Below, piece by piece: positions 45,678 to 57,200 of a DNA stretch of 64,000 nt (within the stretch, counting starts at the first letter, position 1; every line of letters starts with the position of its first letter). The position numbers were made by a program, and so were the translations under genes. This DNA is from Rahnella victoriana. Its GTDB lineage: Bacteria > Pseudomonadota > Gammaproteobacteria > Enterobacterales > Enterobacteriaceae. The notes under the pieces were generated by a model that was not told the DNA's origin, did no database searches, and saw only the letters and a program-made list of their open reading frames with translations. The stretch is from assembly GCF_004330295.1 (NCBI RefSeq), contig NZ_SJOJ01000005.1, forward strand, positions 62,001 to 126,000, in the 5' to 3' direction.

Positions 45678-46601
45678 TCACATTGTGAAGAAATTGTGCA
45701 GCTCGCGGGCTAAGACCACAGGCTGTTCTTCGGGGATAAAGTGGCCGCTGTGCGCAATGATAATGCCGGTGACGTTTTCAGCGAAAGCGCGCAGGGGAAG
45801 AGCCATATCCGGAATCGATCCCTGACTGGCGCTGACCGCCAGCAGCGGCATTGGCAGTTTTCCCCGCCGGTTCAGCTCGCGGTTCTGTTCAGCGGATTTC
45901 GTCACCGAGCGGTAATACGCCAGCCCGGCGCGCAGACCGCCGCTTTTGAGGAAAACACGCAGATACTCGCTGATATCGTCCTCGCTGAACGCATCCGGCG
46001 CGGCGGTTTTACGGCGTAAAAACCAGTCGAGATACACCCGTTCGTTGCCGGTGATCAGCGCCTCCGGCAAATCAGGCAGCGTATGGAAGGCGAAATGCCA
46101 GGTTTTCCACGAGGTATCCGGCGTCACCGGCAGGGCATCCGGCAAGGTAATTCCGGGGATCCCGGCATCCAGCAGCGCCAGCCGCCGGACTTCATCGCCA
46201 TACATCGCCGCATACGGATAAGCCACCCATGCGCCGACATCGTGTGCCGCCAGCGAATAATGTGAATGCCCGAGAAGCTGCATCAGGCCGTGAATTTTCT
46301 GCGCCAGATTTTGCGTGTCGTAGCCGCTTTCCGGCCGGTCAGAATCCCCCTGACCGGGAAGATCCGGCGCAATCAGCCAGAAATCGTTCGCCAGTGCCTG
46401 CATCACGCCGCGCCACGCATACCAGGTTTGCGGAAAACCGGCCAGCAATAACAACACTTTACCTTCAGGATTGCCGCCGCTGACGTAATGCAGGCGCACG
46501 CCTTCGACGCTGGCATAGCGATGGGTAAAGCCGGGCAGTGTAGGGGCAGCCACGGCGAAAGGGTCGGCAGACACCACAGAAGAGCGCGTTTTATCAGTCA
46601 T
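45678..46601 (-). CDS. Alpha/beta hydrolase, epoxide-hydrolase-like
   Basis: 307 residues. The nucleophile elbow AHDVGAW places Asp121 as nucleophile, and the oxyanion motif AGFPQTW (HGxP type, with Ala in place of His) and final His in HSGHFIPEEQP complete an epoxide hydrolase or haloalkane dehalogenase-like site. No signal peptide. Upstream, at 46626, lies an operator like the one in front of tetR, so this gene is probably under that repressor. The natural substrate is unknown. Confidence 0.88.
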   Translation of the reverse strand: MTDKTRSSVVSADPFAVAAPTLPGFTHRYASVEGVRLHYVSGGNPEGKVLLLLAGFPQTWYAWRGVMQALANDFWLIAPDLPGQGDSDRPESGYDTQNLAQKIHGLMQLLGHSHYSLAAHDVGAWVAYPYAAMYGDEVRRLALLDAGIPGITLPDALPVTPDTSWKTWHFAFHTLPDLPEALITGNERVYLDWFLRRKTAAPDAFSEDDISEYLRVFLKSGGLRAGLAYYRSVTKSAEQNRELNRRGKLPMPLLAVSASQGSIPDMALPLRAFAENVTGIIIAHSGHFIPEEQPVVLARELHNFFTM

Positions 46602-46625
46602 AGTCAGTCTCCGTAAAAAGGATGA

Positions 46626-46647
46626 TTAGGAAATGATTGTTTCCTAA
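46626..46647. promoter_or_regulatory. TetR-type operator in front of the hydrolase gene
   Basis: TTAGGAAA-TGATTG-TTTCCTAA, an 8-bp perfect inverted repeat with a six-base spacer, lies 24 bases upstream of the hydrolase start, between it and tetR. The same half sites and spacer length occur in the operator at 47268. Confidence 0.75.
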
Positions 46648-46661
46648 ATGGGGAAAAATTT

Positions 46662-47264
46662 TTAATCGAGTATTTTCAGGGCCAGTTGCAATGTCGCGTC
46701 CATGTCCTGATTGTTTTCCACTTTACCGGCAACCCGCATGCCCAGTGCAATACACAGCAGCAGCGAGGTGGCGGCGGCAGCGTCGAGGTTGGGCGATACT
46801 GAACCGTCGCGCTGACCCTGTTCAATCAGGCCCGTGAGCAGGGACTTGTTGCGCATAATGGCCTGACGAACCCGTGTGGCGAGTTCCTCGTCCAGCGTGA
46901 GTAATTCGACGGCGCCGACAACCACCAGACAGCCGCGACGGCCTTCGATTTCATGGGAAGAGGTGAGGTAAAAACGCAGCAGTTCGGCGATACGTTCACG
47001 GCCGGTAGTGACGCGCTCAATCTGCTGGCGCAACTGCGCATTACGCAGCGACGTATAACGTTCAAATACGTGAAGAAACAGGGTGCGTTTATCGGTGAAA
47101 GCTTTGTAAATACTGCCTGCGGTCAGGTTCATCGCCTGACTCAGGTCACTGACGGAGGCGGCATGGAAGCCTTTTTCCCGAAACACCGTCATGGCGTTAT
47201 CCAGCGCAAGTCCGGTATCGAATTCACGCGGACGGCCGCGATCTTTAGGTGAAGCGGATGTCAT
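46662..47264 (-). CDS. TetR-family transcriptional regulator
   Basis: 200 residues. The N-terminal HTH is typical: GRPREFDTGLALDNAMTVFREKGFHAASVSDLSQAMNLTAGSIYKAFTDKRTLF. The ligand-binding domain is like that of QacR/AcrR-type repressors with the C-terminal part RQAIMRNKSLLTGLIEQGQRDGSV. The ATG at 47264 is preceded by GGTGG; the frame extends upstream to 47327 but that would include the operator. It probably represses itself, through the palindrome at 47268, and the hydrolase. Its inducer is unknown. Confidence 0.93.
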   Translation of the reverse strand: MTSASPKDRGRPREFDTGLALDNAMTVFREKGFHAASVSDLSQAMNLTAGSIYKAFTDKRTLFLHVFERYTSLRNAQLRQQIERVTTGRERIAELLRFYLTSSHEIEGRRGCLVVVGAVELLTLDEELATRVRQAIMRNKSLLTGLIEQGQRDGSVSPNLDAAAATSLLLCIALGMRVAGKVENNQDMDATLQLALKILD

Positions 47265-47267
47265 AAA

Positions 47268-47309
47268 AATGCCACCATTAGGAAACGTTAATTTCCTAAT
47301 GGTGGCATT
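47268..47309. promoter_or_regulatory. 42-base palindromic operator in front of tetR
   Basis: Arms of 18 bases, AATGCCACCATTAGGAAA and TTTCCTAATGGTGGCATT, flank CGTTAA. The core ATTAGGAAA-N6-TTTCCTAAT matches the hydrolase operator. Its left arm also contains the tetR ribosome site, so the transcript could fold and hide it. Confidence 0.8.
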
Positions 47310-47351
47310 AACACAGAAACGGATCAAGCCGTTTGTCAGATCACGGCGGGT

Positions 47352-48029
47352 TTACCAGCGCAGTTCGCGACCGGAATATTCCACAAAGTGATGGCCGCCT
47401 TTGCCACGCCAGGCATCGAACTGATCGACAATCCCGGTGGCACTTTCCGTCACGGTCAGGGTGGCATTCTCGCCGCCCATATCCGTCTGTACCCAGCCCG
47501 GATGCACGGAAAGCAGCGTCAGTTCCTGCTTCTCTGTCTCCTCCAGCAAGCCACGGGTCAGCATGTTCAGTGCCGCTTTACTGGCGGAATAAAGCGGATA
47601 AGTCGCCACTTCGTTCTCATTCAGGCTGGACAGTTCAGAGGTCATTAATGCCAGCACACCGGTGCGGTGATTTAACAGCGGCAGCAACGCAGAGGCAATG
47701 CGCACAGGGGAGATGGTATTGGTCATAAACAGCTGAACAATTTCTTTATCGCTGGCCTGATGCAGATCCTGATGATCCGGCCCGAACGCCCCGGCGTTGA
47801 CAAAAATCAGGTCAAAACGGCTTTCTGAAAGCGCGTCTTTAACCGCTTCGCGCTGTTCCGCTTCGTTGATATCCAGTTTCAGCCAGTCGGCAGAACCCGA
47901 AGCGCCTGCGGGAACCGCGTCACGCGTGGTGGCCGTGACCTTCCAGCCGCGTTCTGCGAGCGTTTTCACCACACCCAAACCGATACCGCGTGATGCGCCG
48001 ATGATCAATGCTTTCTTAGAGTCAGTCAT
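47352..48029 (-). CDS. Short-chain dehydrogenase/reductase
   Basis: 225 residues. The cofactor motif GASRGIG at the start, NAG in FVNAGAFGP, the catalytic Ser in LMTSELSS and YSASK (Tyr-x-x-x-Lys) are all intact; the DINE and ATTRD segments suggest NADP(H) use. It probably reduces or oxidises a small carbonyl compound. The ATG at 48029 has AAGG six bases upstream, better than ATG 48035. It ends 88 bases before tetR on the same strand and may be in the same unit, but no TTAGGAAA operator is visible in front of it. Confidence 0.9.
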   Translation of the reverse strand: MTDSKKALIIGASRGIGLGVVKTLAERGWKVTATTRDAVPAGASGSADWLKLDINEAEQREAVKDALSESRFDLIFVNAGAFGPDHQDLHQASDKEIVQLFMTNTISPVRIASALLPLLNHRTGVLALMTSELSSLNENEVATYPLYSASKAALNMLTRGLLEETEKQELTLLSVHPGWVQTDMGGENATLTVTESATGIVDQFDAWRGKGGHHFVEYSGRELRW

Positions 48030-48238
48030 ATTCATCCTTTTTAATCAATGCGTTAACTTCAGTTCGTTATTTTTATCAAACCGGTGAAACGTATTTCATG
48101 GTTAACCGCAGTATGTGACAGCCGGACGCCAGCAACAATGGGCTGGAGTCTGATTTTCCCAGCCGGGCTTTTTTGTTGAAAAAATCATCGTGACCGGACT
48201 CGCAAATTTGTCATGGGGCAGGGGATAATCAATGAAAC

Positions 48239-48367
48239 GGCACCTTGCTGATCACGCTGCTGTTTGGTTACACCTTGTGTTATATGCCCCCTCTGGCGCT
48301 GACCAACAATATTATTGTGTTCCACAGCCTGAAAAACGTCGATAAGCGTTTCCGGTGTGCTGTATAA
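48239..48367 (+). pseudogene. Relic of a nucleoside/sugar permease (NupG-like MFS)
   Basis: A 42-codon open stretch with no start codon translates to a membrane-like piece, FGYTLCYMPPLALTNNIIVFHSLKNVDKRF, which resembles the conserved YMPTLSLTN...F helix region of nucleoside permeases NupG/XapB. It stops at TAA 48365, and neither the expected upstream nor downstream helices are present. The remainder of 48036-48477 contains no gene I can support, apart from the ribosome site of the next gene. Confidence 0.55.
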
Positions 48368-48477
48368 CCCTCTGGTGGCGGTGCATCCGGTGTACAGACA
48401 ACGCCGGGCTTTCGTTCATGCCGCCGGTAATTTGCCACGGCTCGTTGTCCAAAAATCTTTCAAAGGAGAAGAAAAGC

Positions 48478-49251
48478 ATGCTCGCCTTTAAATGGATAAG
48501 TCTCGGATTTGTTCTCTTACTCTTACTGTCTTTCGGATACAGCTACGCCAAAGCTACGCAGACCCGGGAAGAACCCGCCGGAGAGAGCTGGTCCACGGCA
48601 CGGCGGGATTCCGCCGGTATTGCGCCGGATCCGGTTAAATTCAAAAACACCGCCATTATCCAGGTCTATGCCGCCCCGACCTATGGCTGGCGCGGGCTGG
48701 TGGCCGTGCATCCGTGGATTATTTTCAAACGTGAAGGTGAAACGGAATTTACCCGTTATGACGTCATCAGCTGGGGCAGCACCAATGTGGTCAGGCGTAA
48801 TTACACCGTCCCGGACGGTTACTGGTTTGGCTCGCGGCCGCGGGTGCTGGTGGATCACCGTGGTGCAGCGGCGCAGGCGATGATCCCGCAGATCACTGCG
48901 GCGATCAAAAGCTATCCCTATCCGCACACTTATCACGCGTGGCCGGGGCCGAACAGCAATACCTTTATCGCCCATATAGGGCGTGAAGTGCCTGATTTAC
49001 ATCTCGATTTGCCATCCAATGCCCTCGGGAAAGATTACCGGGCAATCACCCATCCGGTGGGGTTGCCACCCTCAGGGCGCGGCGTGCAAATTTCCGTGCT
49101 CGGGTTGCTTGGCGTGACGCTGGGCGTCGAAGAAGGGGTAGAGGTCAATGTGTTAGGGCTGAATCTGGGCATTGATGTGAAGGATCCGGCTTTGCGGTTG
49201 CCGTTTGTCGGACGCGTCGGATTTGATAATCCGGGTAACGCTGAACTGTGA
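48478..49251 (+). CDS. DUF3750-like membrane-anchored protein
   Basis: 257 residues. One N-terminal membrane helix or signal anchor (WISLGFVLLLLLSFGYSY) precedes a conserved domain: VYAAPTYGWRGLVAVHPWIIFKRE, then WFGSRPRVLVDHRG and YPYPHTYHAWPGPNSNTFIAHIGREVPDLHLDLPSNALGKDYR, rich in His, Trp and Pro. These resemble DUF3750 proteins; the function is unknown, though a periplasmic enzyme is plausible. ATG 48478 has AAAGGAG upstream; the frame open back to 48355 runs through pseudogene remnants. Confidence 0.82.
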   Translation: MLAFKWISLGFVLLLLLSFGYSYAKATQTREEPAGESWSTARRDSAGIAPDPVKFKNTAIIQVYAAPTYGWRGLVAVHPWIIFKREGETEFTRYDVISWGSTNVVRRNYTVPDGYWFGSRPRVLVDHRGAAAQAMIPQITAAIKSYPYPHTYHAWPGPNSNTFIAHIGREVPDLHLDLPSNALGKDYRAITHPVGLPPSGRGVQISVLGLLGVTLGVEEGVEVNVLGLNLGIDVKDPALRLPFVGRVGFDNPGNAEL

Positions 49252-49783
49252 TCCCGTGTTAAGCATAAAATTCTCTTAACTGTTTATCTCTCCCTTGCCC
49301 TGCTGTTTTTTCACTTTCGCCTGAAGTCTTTCAGGTGAAAGTTCCGGGAATTTGTCTCAGAATAATCTCACCCCGTGCGTTCATCCCGCCCTGTAAAAAG
49401 CCACAAAAACGCAAATTACCCCGCATTTCTTTGTAAGGATTTTGCAAATTTCCCTAGGAAGTGACTGACTTTTGTAAGGCTAATGGGTCTGTTGTAATCA
49501 AATTGTCTTCATTTCCGCCTTCCGGGTGATCAGATTTTTCCTTTCTGGCAACAAAACAACGGCCTGATTTTTAAGATTTTTCCATTCACGCCATCAATGT
49601 TTTTAATAGGATATTTCGCCTTAAATCAATGTATTTCAAACCGTGCCCCTCTCTGTGGGCCACTTTTGCACAGGACAGAAGGTTGTAATAATACCCCTGC
49701 AAGTCAGAAGGAATGTGGGTTCCGGAAACTGCGTCAGCATGGCGCGAGGACGTTTCCGGTAAGGATAATGACAGGAGTGTCAG
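49252..49783 (+). promoter_or_regulatory. 530-base intergenic region before the adhesin secretion genes
   Basis: No gene is apparent. A hairpin near 49313-49342 (CTTTCGCCTGAA/TTCAGGTGAAAG, one wobble) follows the DUF3750-like gene. Two elements, TTAAGATTTTTCCATT near 49570 and TAATAGGATATTTC near 49603, resemble RcsB half sites. GGA-rich bases near 49770-49782 form the ribosome site of the TolC-like gene. The long region suggests complex control of adhesin expression. Confidence 0.4.
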
Positions 49784-51142
49784 ATGAAAAAAACGCTGAG
49801 AAAAGTCGCAGGTAAGTTAAGTATTTTGACAGTGTGTCTGGCGCTGCCCCTTGCCGGTCATGCAGATGTAACAAAAAGTGACGGGGACTGGGCCGCAGCA
49901 CCTTCGATGAAAGGGCTGGACTCAGTGGATCTGAAAACCGCCATCCTGCAGGCGTTTTCACGCAGCCCGTCGGTCACCCAGCAGGCGTATCAGATGGGGA
50001 TCGGCCAGGCGCAGATCCGCGAGGCGCAAAGTGCGTGGTTTCCGCAGATCGGGCTGACTGCCAATACCGGCAGCTCGACGCAACAGGATTTCTCCAACAG
50101 CATGAACAACGCGGCGGCTTACGGCCTGACGTTGTCACAGCTGATTTATGATTTCGGCAAAACCAATGCCAGCATCAGCCAGCAGAAATCTGCCCAGGAA
50201 AGTTATCGCTATAAATTACTGGCAACCCTGTCGGACGTCGCAGAGCAAACTGCCACGGCGTATCTGGATGTATTGAAATATCAGGATCTGACAGCAGCAG
50301 TGGAAGAAAATATTCGCGCACTGGAAGACGTGAGAAGAATGTCGTCCTTACGTTCCGATGCCGGATTAACGACGCAATCCGATGTATTACAGGCTCAGTC
50401 ACGTATTTCCGGTATGCGTTCGACACTGAAACAATATCAGGCGAACTTAGCGGCGGCGAAGGCGCAATTAACGTCACTGACCGGCGTGAGGGCGAATAAT
50501 TATAAACCTTTCGTGACAGATAAATTCGACACGCCGGTTGCGCCGGATAATATCGATTATTCGACCATACCGACGGTGTTATATGCGCAGGCGCAACAAC
50601 AATCTGCGTCATTTGACGTGAATAAAGCCAAGTCCGATTATTTGCCGACGCTGAGTTTGCAGGCGAACCGGACGCGTTATGAAACCAAAAATGATCCGTA
50701 CTGGAATAACCAAATCCAGTTACAAGTCAGTGCGCCGCTGTATCAGGGAGGGGCGGTTTCCGCCAGAGTCAGGCAGGCCGAAGGGCGCAAAAACATCGCA
50801 GGCACGGTGGTGGATCAGGCCAAGCTCGACGTTCTGCAAAAAGCTTCGGTGGCCTACGCCAACTGGGCTGGCGCGGAAGGACAGGCGCAGGCCAGTGCCG
50901 ACCAGTTGCAGGATTCCATACGCTCCCGCGATGTGTACAAAAGCGAATATAAACTCAGTCAGCGCACATTGAATGACTTACTGAGCGTCGAACAGGATGT
51001 GTTTCAGGCAAAGTTTTCGCAAATCAGCGCGAAATACGACAGCCGTTATTCGCTGGTCAGTTACGCCACGGCGATTAACGATTTATTACCCCAGCTTGGG
51101 ATCAGTCAGGGAGCCGGTCAGCCATTACCTGACCTTAAGTAA
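49784..51142 (+). CDS. TolC-like outer-membrane factor for type I secretion
   Basis: 452 residues. A signal peptide (LSILTVCLALPLAGHA) precedes the TolC-family repeats of outer-membrane efflux domains: LKTAILQAFSRSPSVTQQAYQMGIGQAQIREAQSAWFPQIGLTA, QLIYDFGKTNASI, and the second half TLSLQANRTRYETKNDPYWNNQIQLQVSAPLYQGGAVSARVRQAE. It forms a trimeric channel through outer membrane and periplasm. The giant adhesin gene follows 83 bases later, as in bap-like loci, where the membrane fusion and ABC components come after it, here outside the window. Confidence 0.93.
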   Translation: MKKTLRKVAGKLSILTVCLALPLAGHADVTKSDGDWAAAPSMKGLDSVDLKTAILQAFSRSPSVTQQAYQMGIGQAQIREAQSAWFPQIGLTANTGSSTQQDFSNSMNNAAAYGLTLSQLIYDFGKTNASISQQKSAQESYRYKLLATLSDVAEQTATAYLDVLKYQDLTAAVEENIRALEDVRRMSSLRSDAGLTTQSDVLQAQSRISGMRSTLKQYQANLAAAKAQLTSLTGVRANNYKPFVTDKFDTPVAPDNIDYSTIPTVLYAQAQQQSASFDVNKAKSDYLPTLSLQANRTRYETKNDPYWNNQIQLQVSAPLYQGGAVSARVRQAEGRKNIAGTVVDQAKLDVLQKASVAYANWAGAEGQAQASADQLQDSIRSRDVYKSEYKLSQRTLNDLLSVEQDVFQAKFSQISAKYDSRYSLVSYATAINDLLPQLGISQGAGQPLPDLK

Positions 51143-51225
51143 TCTGCATTTAACAAAAAATCCAATCACTGACAACAGTATTGGAATAACGCCCCACAGG
51201 TATAACAAGGATTAAGGAAGATAGC

Positions 51226-54200
51226 ATGCGCAAAACCATGGATATTATTTCTCGTAAAACATCGTTGAAAAATGAATTCACTGCACAGGGAAATACGGCT
51301 GTTGCCATGAATGAATCCGGCATTGTGGTTATTCATGACTCGGTGAAAAATGTCGCCAGTTATGAACGCAGCGGCAATGACCTGATTATTCATATGCAGG
51401 ATGGCTCTGTCATTCGCTGTGTAGGATATTTCGAGAATATTGGTGAGAAAGACGAAAATAAACTGGTCTTTCAGGATGGCAAGCAGGAGCTGACGGAAGT
51501 CACCTTCACGGACGCTGCCGTTGCTCATGACGCACCTGTGTTTGCCCTCCATGCGGTTGAAACCCCGCTGGCTGGCATCGAATCGCTGTTGCTCAGCACC
51601 ACGGAAGTCACGGTGGAATGGCCGTACCTGCTGGGCGGCGCGCTGGGCGTGGGCGCAGTGGGTGCACTGCTGGCGCACGGCGGAGGTTCGGACGAAAAAA
51701 CGAAAGTCATTGATAACACCAAAGCGGTTGAAGTGGCGCAGCCAACGTTCCTGGTGACCGATACGCAGGGCGACAGTCAGGGCATTCTGGCCAATCAGGC
51801 GGTCACAGACGACACCCGTCCGACCTTTACCGGCACCGGTTATCCGGGCGCGGATATCGCCATCGTCGATGCCAGCGGCAATATCATTGCCACCGCCCTG
51901 GTCGACAGCAACGGACAATGGACCGCCCAGCTGGCGCCGCAGGCGGCCGGTTCGCATACCTACATTGTGGTGCAGGAAAGCAACGGTTCCACCACCAGCG
52001 CGGGTTCCATCACCCTGACCGTGGTCACCGCCAAAGCCTCGCTGAGCATTGATACGATGGCGGGCGATAACGTCCTGAATGCCGCCGAAGCCGGCAGCGA
52101 TGTCGCGATTTCCGGTAAAAGTGACAATCTGGCCGCAGGCACCACGGTGACGGTCTCTCTCAATGGCACAAGCTGGCAAACCACCGTGGGCGCTGATGGC
52201 ACCTGGGCGGTGAAGGTTCCGGCGGCAGACGCGCAGGCACTGGCCGATGGCGTGTATACCGTACAGGTCAGCGGCGTGGATCGCGCGGGCAACACCATTA
52301 CCTCCAGTTCTTCTTTGGCGGTTGATACGCACGCTCCGTCGCTGACCATCGCCACTCTGGCGGGCGATGACATGCTTAATGCGGCCGAAGCGGGCAAAGA
52401 CCTGACGCTCAGCGGCACCTCGGATGCCGGTGCCGGACGAGTCGTCACCCTGAACCTGAACGGCCAGACTTACACCGCGACAGTCGGTGCGGACGGCAAC
52501 TGGTCGGCGACCGTTCCTGCGGCACAGGCAGGCGCGCTGGCGGACGGCAATGTCACGATCAGCGCATCCGTCAGCGATGCAGCGGGCAACAGCACCTCCA
52601 CCACGCATGATTTGCGTGTCGACACTACCGTTCCGGTCGTCACCATCGATACCATCGCCGGTGACAATATCCTCAACAGCGCGGAACAAACCCAGGCGCA
52701 AATCGTCAGCGGCACCAGTACCGGCGGGGAAGCGGGCGACACGGTCACCCTGCTGGTTAACGGACAGACGTACACCACGACACTCACCGCCGATGGTTCA
52801 TGGAGCATCGGTTTACCGGCGTCCGTGTTCAGTTCCGTGGCGGATGGCAGCTACACTGTCAGCGTCAGCATTACCGACAAAGCCGGAAACACCGGCTCGC
52901 AGTCAACGACAGTGCTGGTCTCTTCAGAAGTGCCGGAACTGGCCATCAACACCGTGGCAACCGACGACATCATCAATGCCCTTGAGAAAGGCAACGCGCT
53001 GGAAATCAGCGGGACCAGCAACAGTGCCGATGGCACGCCGGTATCGCTGACGCTGAACGGCGTGACTTACAGCGGCACCGTCAGCGGCGGCCACTGGTCT
53101 GTCACCGTCCCTGCCAGCGATGTTTCAAAACTCGGCGAAGCGACCTATACCCTATCCGCCAGCAGCACAGATGCCGAAGGCAACAGCGGTGCGGCCACGC
53201 ATAACGTGGTGGTTGACTCCGTTCTGCCGACCGTCAGCATTGCAGTGACGGCTGGCGACAACATCATTAACGCTACCGAAATTGACACCGACCAGACCCT
53301 CAGCGGTAAAGTGGCCAACGCCGCCGCCGGGGATGTGGTCACTGTCACGGTGGGCGGCAATATCTACACCACTGCGGTTCAGGATGACCTGAGCTGGAGC
53401 GTCAGCGTACCGTCAGCCGACCTGAAAGGGTTCGGCGATGGCGACCTGACGATTTCCGCCAGCGTGACTAATCAGCATGGCAACACCGGCAGCGCCGATC
53501 GTGACATCGCGATCGACGCCGGTCTGCCGGGGCTGCGTCTCGATACGGTCGCGGGCGACGATATTGTCAACAGCATCGAGATCCAGCAGAACCAGATCAT
53601 CAGCGGCACCAGCACCGATATCGCGGCAGGCAGCAGCGTGACGGTTACCGTTAATGGTGTGGATTATCAGGCAACGGTTGGGGCGAACGGCACATGGTCT
53701 GCGGCGGTTCCGGCAGCGGACGTGGCGAACTGGCCAGCGGGTCAGCTTGCGATTAGCGTGACCGGCTCTGATACCTCGGGTAACTCTGTCACCATTTCCA
53801 ATAACGTGACCGTGGATCTGAGCAGCGTGGCGATCTCTGTCGACACCATCGCAGCGGACGACATGATTAACGCTGCCGAAAAAGCGGCGGATCTGACGCT
53901 GACCGGTACCACGCAGAACGTGGAAGCGGGTCAGACGGTCACCGTCAACTTTGCAGGTCATAACTACACCACAACTGTTCAGGCCAATGGCGGCTGGAGC
54001 GTCACCGTTCCGGCAGGCGATATGACCAGCCTGAAAGACGGCGACGTCACCGCAACCGCCAGCGTCACCAACGTGGCGGGTAACAGCGCGAGCGCGGCGA
54101 ATACGGCGGAAATCGATGCGTCGGCACCGGCTATCACCATCAACACCATCGCCGGTGACAACGTTCTGAACAGCGCGGAAGCGGGCGCAGACGTGGTCCT

Positions 54201-57200
54201 GAGCGGCACATCGACGGCGGAAGCCGGTCAGGTTGTGACCGTGACGGTAAACGGCAACGATTACACCGCCACGGTCGGCACCGACGGCACCTGGAGCACG
54301 TCTGTTCCGGCAGCAGACGCGGCGGCGCTGGCTGACGGCACCTATTCTGTCATTGCAACTGTCCAGGATGTGGCCGGTAACAGCAGCAGCGCGACCGGCT
54401 CTGTGCTGGTCGACGTGACTGCGCCAACGTTAAGCATCAACACCGTTTCCACTGACGACGTGATCAACGCGCAGGAACTTCAGCAGAATCTGATGATCAC
54501 CGGTTCGAGCACCGGCGTGCCAGCGGGCGGATTAGTCACCGTCGACATCGACGGCCACAGCTACACCGCCGCAGTGGATGCGAACGGCAACTGGAGCGTT
54601 GGCGTTCCGGCAGACGTGGTCAGCACGCTGACAGACGGTTCCTACACCGTCAGCGCAAGCGTCAAAGATGCCGCAGGCAATGACGGTTCGGTGACGCACG
54701 ACGTCACGGTTGATACCGTTTCTCCGGTGCTGACTATTAATACTGTCGCAGCCGATGACGTGATCAACGCCATCGAAAAAGGCGAAGCCCTGACCGTCAG
54801 TGGCACCAGTGACGGCGCGGACGGCAGCACCGTGACGCTGAACTTCAACGGGACAAACTACACCGCCACTGTCAGCAACGGCGCGTGGACGCTGGACGTT
54901 CCGGCAACCGACGTAGCGAAACTTGGCGAGGCGGATTATACCCTGACCGCCAGCAGCACCGACGCGGCGGGTAACACCGGTAACACCTCGCATGTTGTTC
55001 TGGTTGACAGTGCGCTGCCAACCGTCAGCATCAGCCCGGTGGCGACCGACAATGTCATCAATTCGACTGAAATCAATGCCGATCAGCTGATTGGTGGCAA
55101 AGTCACCAATGCGGCAGCCGGTGACGTTGTCACCATTACGCTGGGCGGAAACACCTATACGGCTACGGTTCAGGATGACCTGAGCTGGGGCGTCAGCGTA
55201 CCGTCTGCGGATCTGAAAGGCTTCGGCGACGGTGATTTAACCGTCTCAGCCAGCGTGACTAATCAGCACGGCAACAGCGGCAACGCCGATCGTGACATCG
55301 CGATCGACGCCGGTCTGCCGGGGCTGCGTCTCGATACCGTGGCGGGCGACGATGTTGTCAACAGCATCGAGATCCAGCAGAACCAGATCATCAGCGGCAC
55401 CAGCACCGATATCGCGGCAGGCAGTTCCGTCACCGTGACGGTTAACGGTGTGGATTATCAGGCCACCGTGGGCGCGAACGGCGCGTGGTCAGCAGCGGTT
55501 CCGGCAGCGGACGTGGCGAACTGGCCTGCGGGTCAGCTTACGATTAGCGTGACCGGCTCTGATACCTCCGGTAACAGCGTGACTATCTCTAATAACGTCA
55601 CCGTAGATCTGAGCAGCGTGGCGATCTCTGTCGACACCATTGCGGTGGACGACATGATCAATGCGGCTGAAAAAGCGGCGGATCTGACGCTGACGGGTTC
55701 GACACAAAACGTCGAAGCCGGTCAGACCGTGACCGTGAATTTCGCGGGTCACACCTACACCACAACCGTGCAATCCGGCGGTAGCTGGAGCGTCACCGTT
55801 CCGGCAGGCGATATGACCAGCCTGAAAGATGGCGACGTGACCGCAACGGCCAGCGTCACCAACGTCGCAGGCAACAGCGCAACAGCGGCGAATACGGCGG
55901 AAGTGGATGCGTCGGCACCAACGCTGACCATCAACACCATCGCCGGTGATAACGTGCTGAATCTGGCGGAAGCGGGCGCAGACGTGGTCCTGAGCGGCAC
56001 ATCTACTGCCGAAGCGGGCCAGGTTGTGACCGTTACCGTAAACGGCAACGATTATACCGCCACGGTCGGCACCGACGGCACCTGGAGCACGTCCGTTCCG
56101 GCAGCAGACGCGCAGGCACTGACTGACGGCACCTATTCCGTAACTGCCACGGTCAAGGATGTGGCGGGCAACAGCAGCAGCGCGACCGGTTCATTACTGG
56201 TCGACGTCACCGCACCAACGTTAAGCATCAATACCGTTTCCACTGACGACGTGATCAACGCGCAGGAACTCCAGCAGAACCTGATGATCTCCGGCGGTTC
56301 AACCGGCGTTCCGGCGGGCGGATTAGTCACCGTCGAGATCGACGGTCACAGCTACACCGCAGCGGTTGACGCGAACGGTAACTGGAGTGTTGGCGTTCCG
56401 GCAGACGTGGTCAGCACGCTGACCGATGGCGGCTACACCGTGACGGCTTCTGTCAAAGACGCCGCAGGCAACGACGGTTCGGTGACGCACGACGTCACGG
56501 TGGATACCGTGTCGCCGGTTCTGACTATTAATACTGTCGCAGCCGACGACGTGATCAACGCCATCGAAAAAGGCGAAGCCCTGACCGTCAGCGGCACCAG
56601 CGATGGTACCGACGGCAGCACCGTGACGCTGAACTTCAACGGCCAAAACTACACCGCCACTGTCAGCAACGGCGCATGGACGCTGGACGTTCCGGCAACC
56701 GACGTAGCGAAACTTGGCGAGGCGGATTACACCCTGACCGCCAGCAGCACCGACGCGGCGGGCAACACCGGCAATACCTCGCACACTGTTCTGGTCGACA
56801 GTGCGCTGCCAACCGTCAGCATCAGCCCGGTGGCGACCGACAATGTCATCAACGCGACTGAAATCAATGCGGATCAGCTGATTGGCGGTACCGTGACCAA
56901 CGCGGCAGCCGGTGACGTTGTCACCATTACGCTCGGCGGCAACACCTATACAGCCACAGTTCAGGACGACCTGAGCTGGGGCGTCAGCGTACCTTCTGCG
57001 GATCTGAAAGGCTTCGGCGACGGCGACCTGACGATTTCCGCCAGCGTGACTAATCAGCATGGCAACACTGGCAGCGCCGATCGTGATATCGCGATCGACG
57101 CCGGTCTGCCGGGTCTGCGTATCGATACGGTGGCGGGCGACGATATCGTCAACAGCATCGAGATCCAGCAGAACCAGATCATCAGCGGCACCAGTACCGA

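Noticed and set aside
48355..48477. N-terminal extension of the DUF3750-like ORF
   Set aside because: No ribosome site at the first ATG, and the extension overlaps a degraded permease fragment; the ATG at 48478 has AAAGGAG and a signal anchor.
51166..52701. 511-residue minus-strand ORF opposite the adhesin start
   Set aside because: Antisense shadow of the adhesin and of the end of the TolC-like gene; low-complexity translation without domains.
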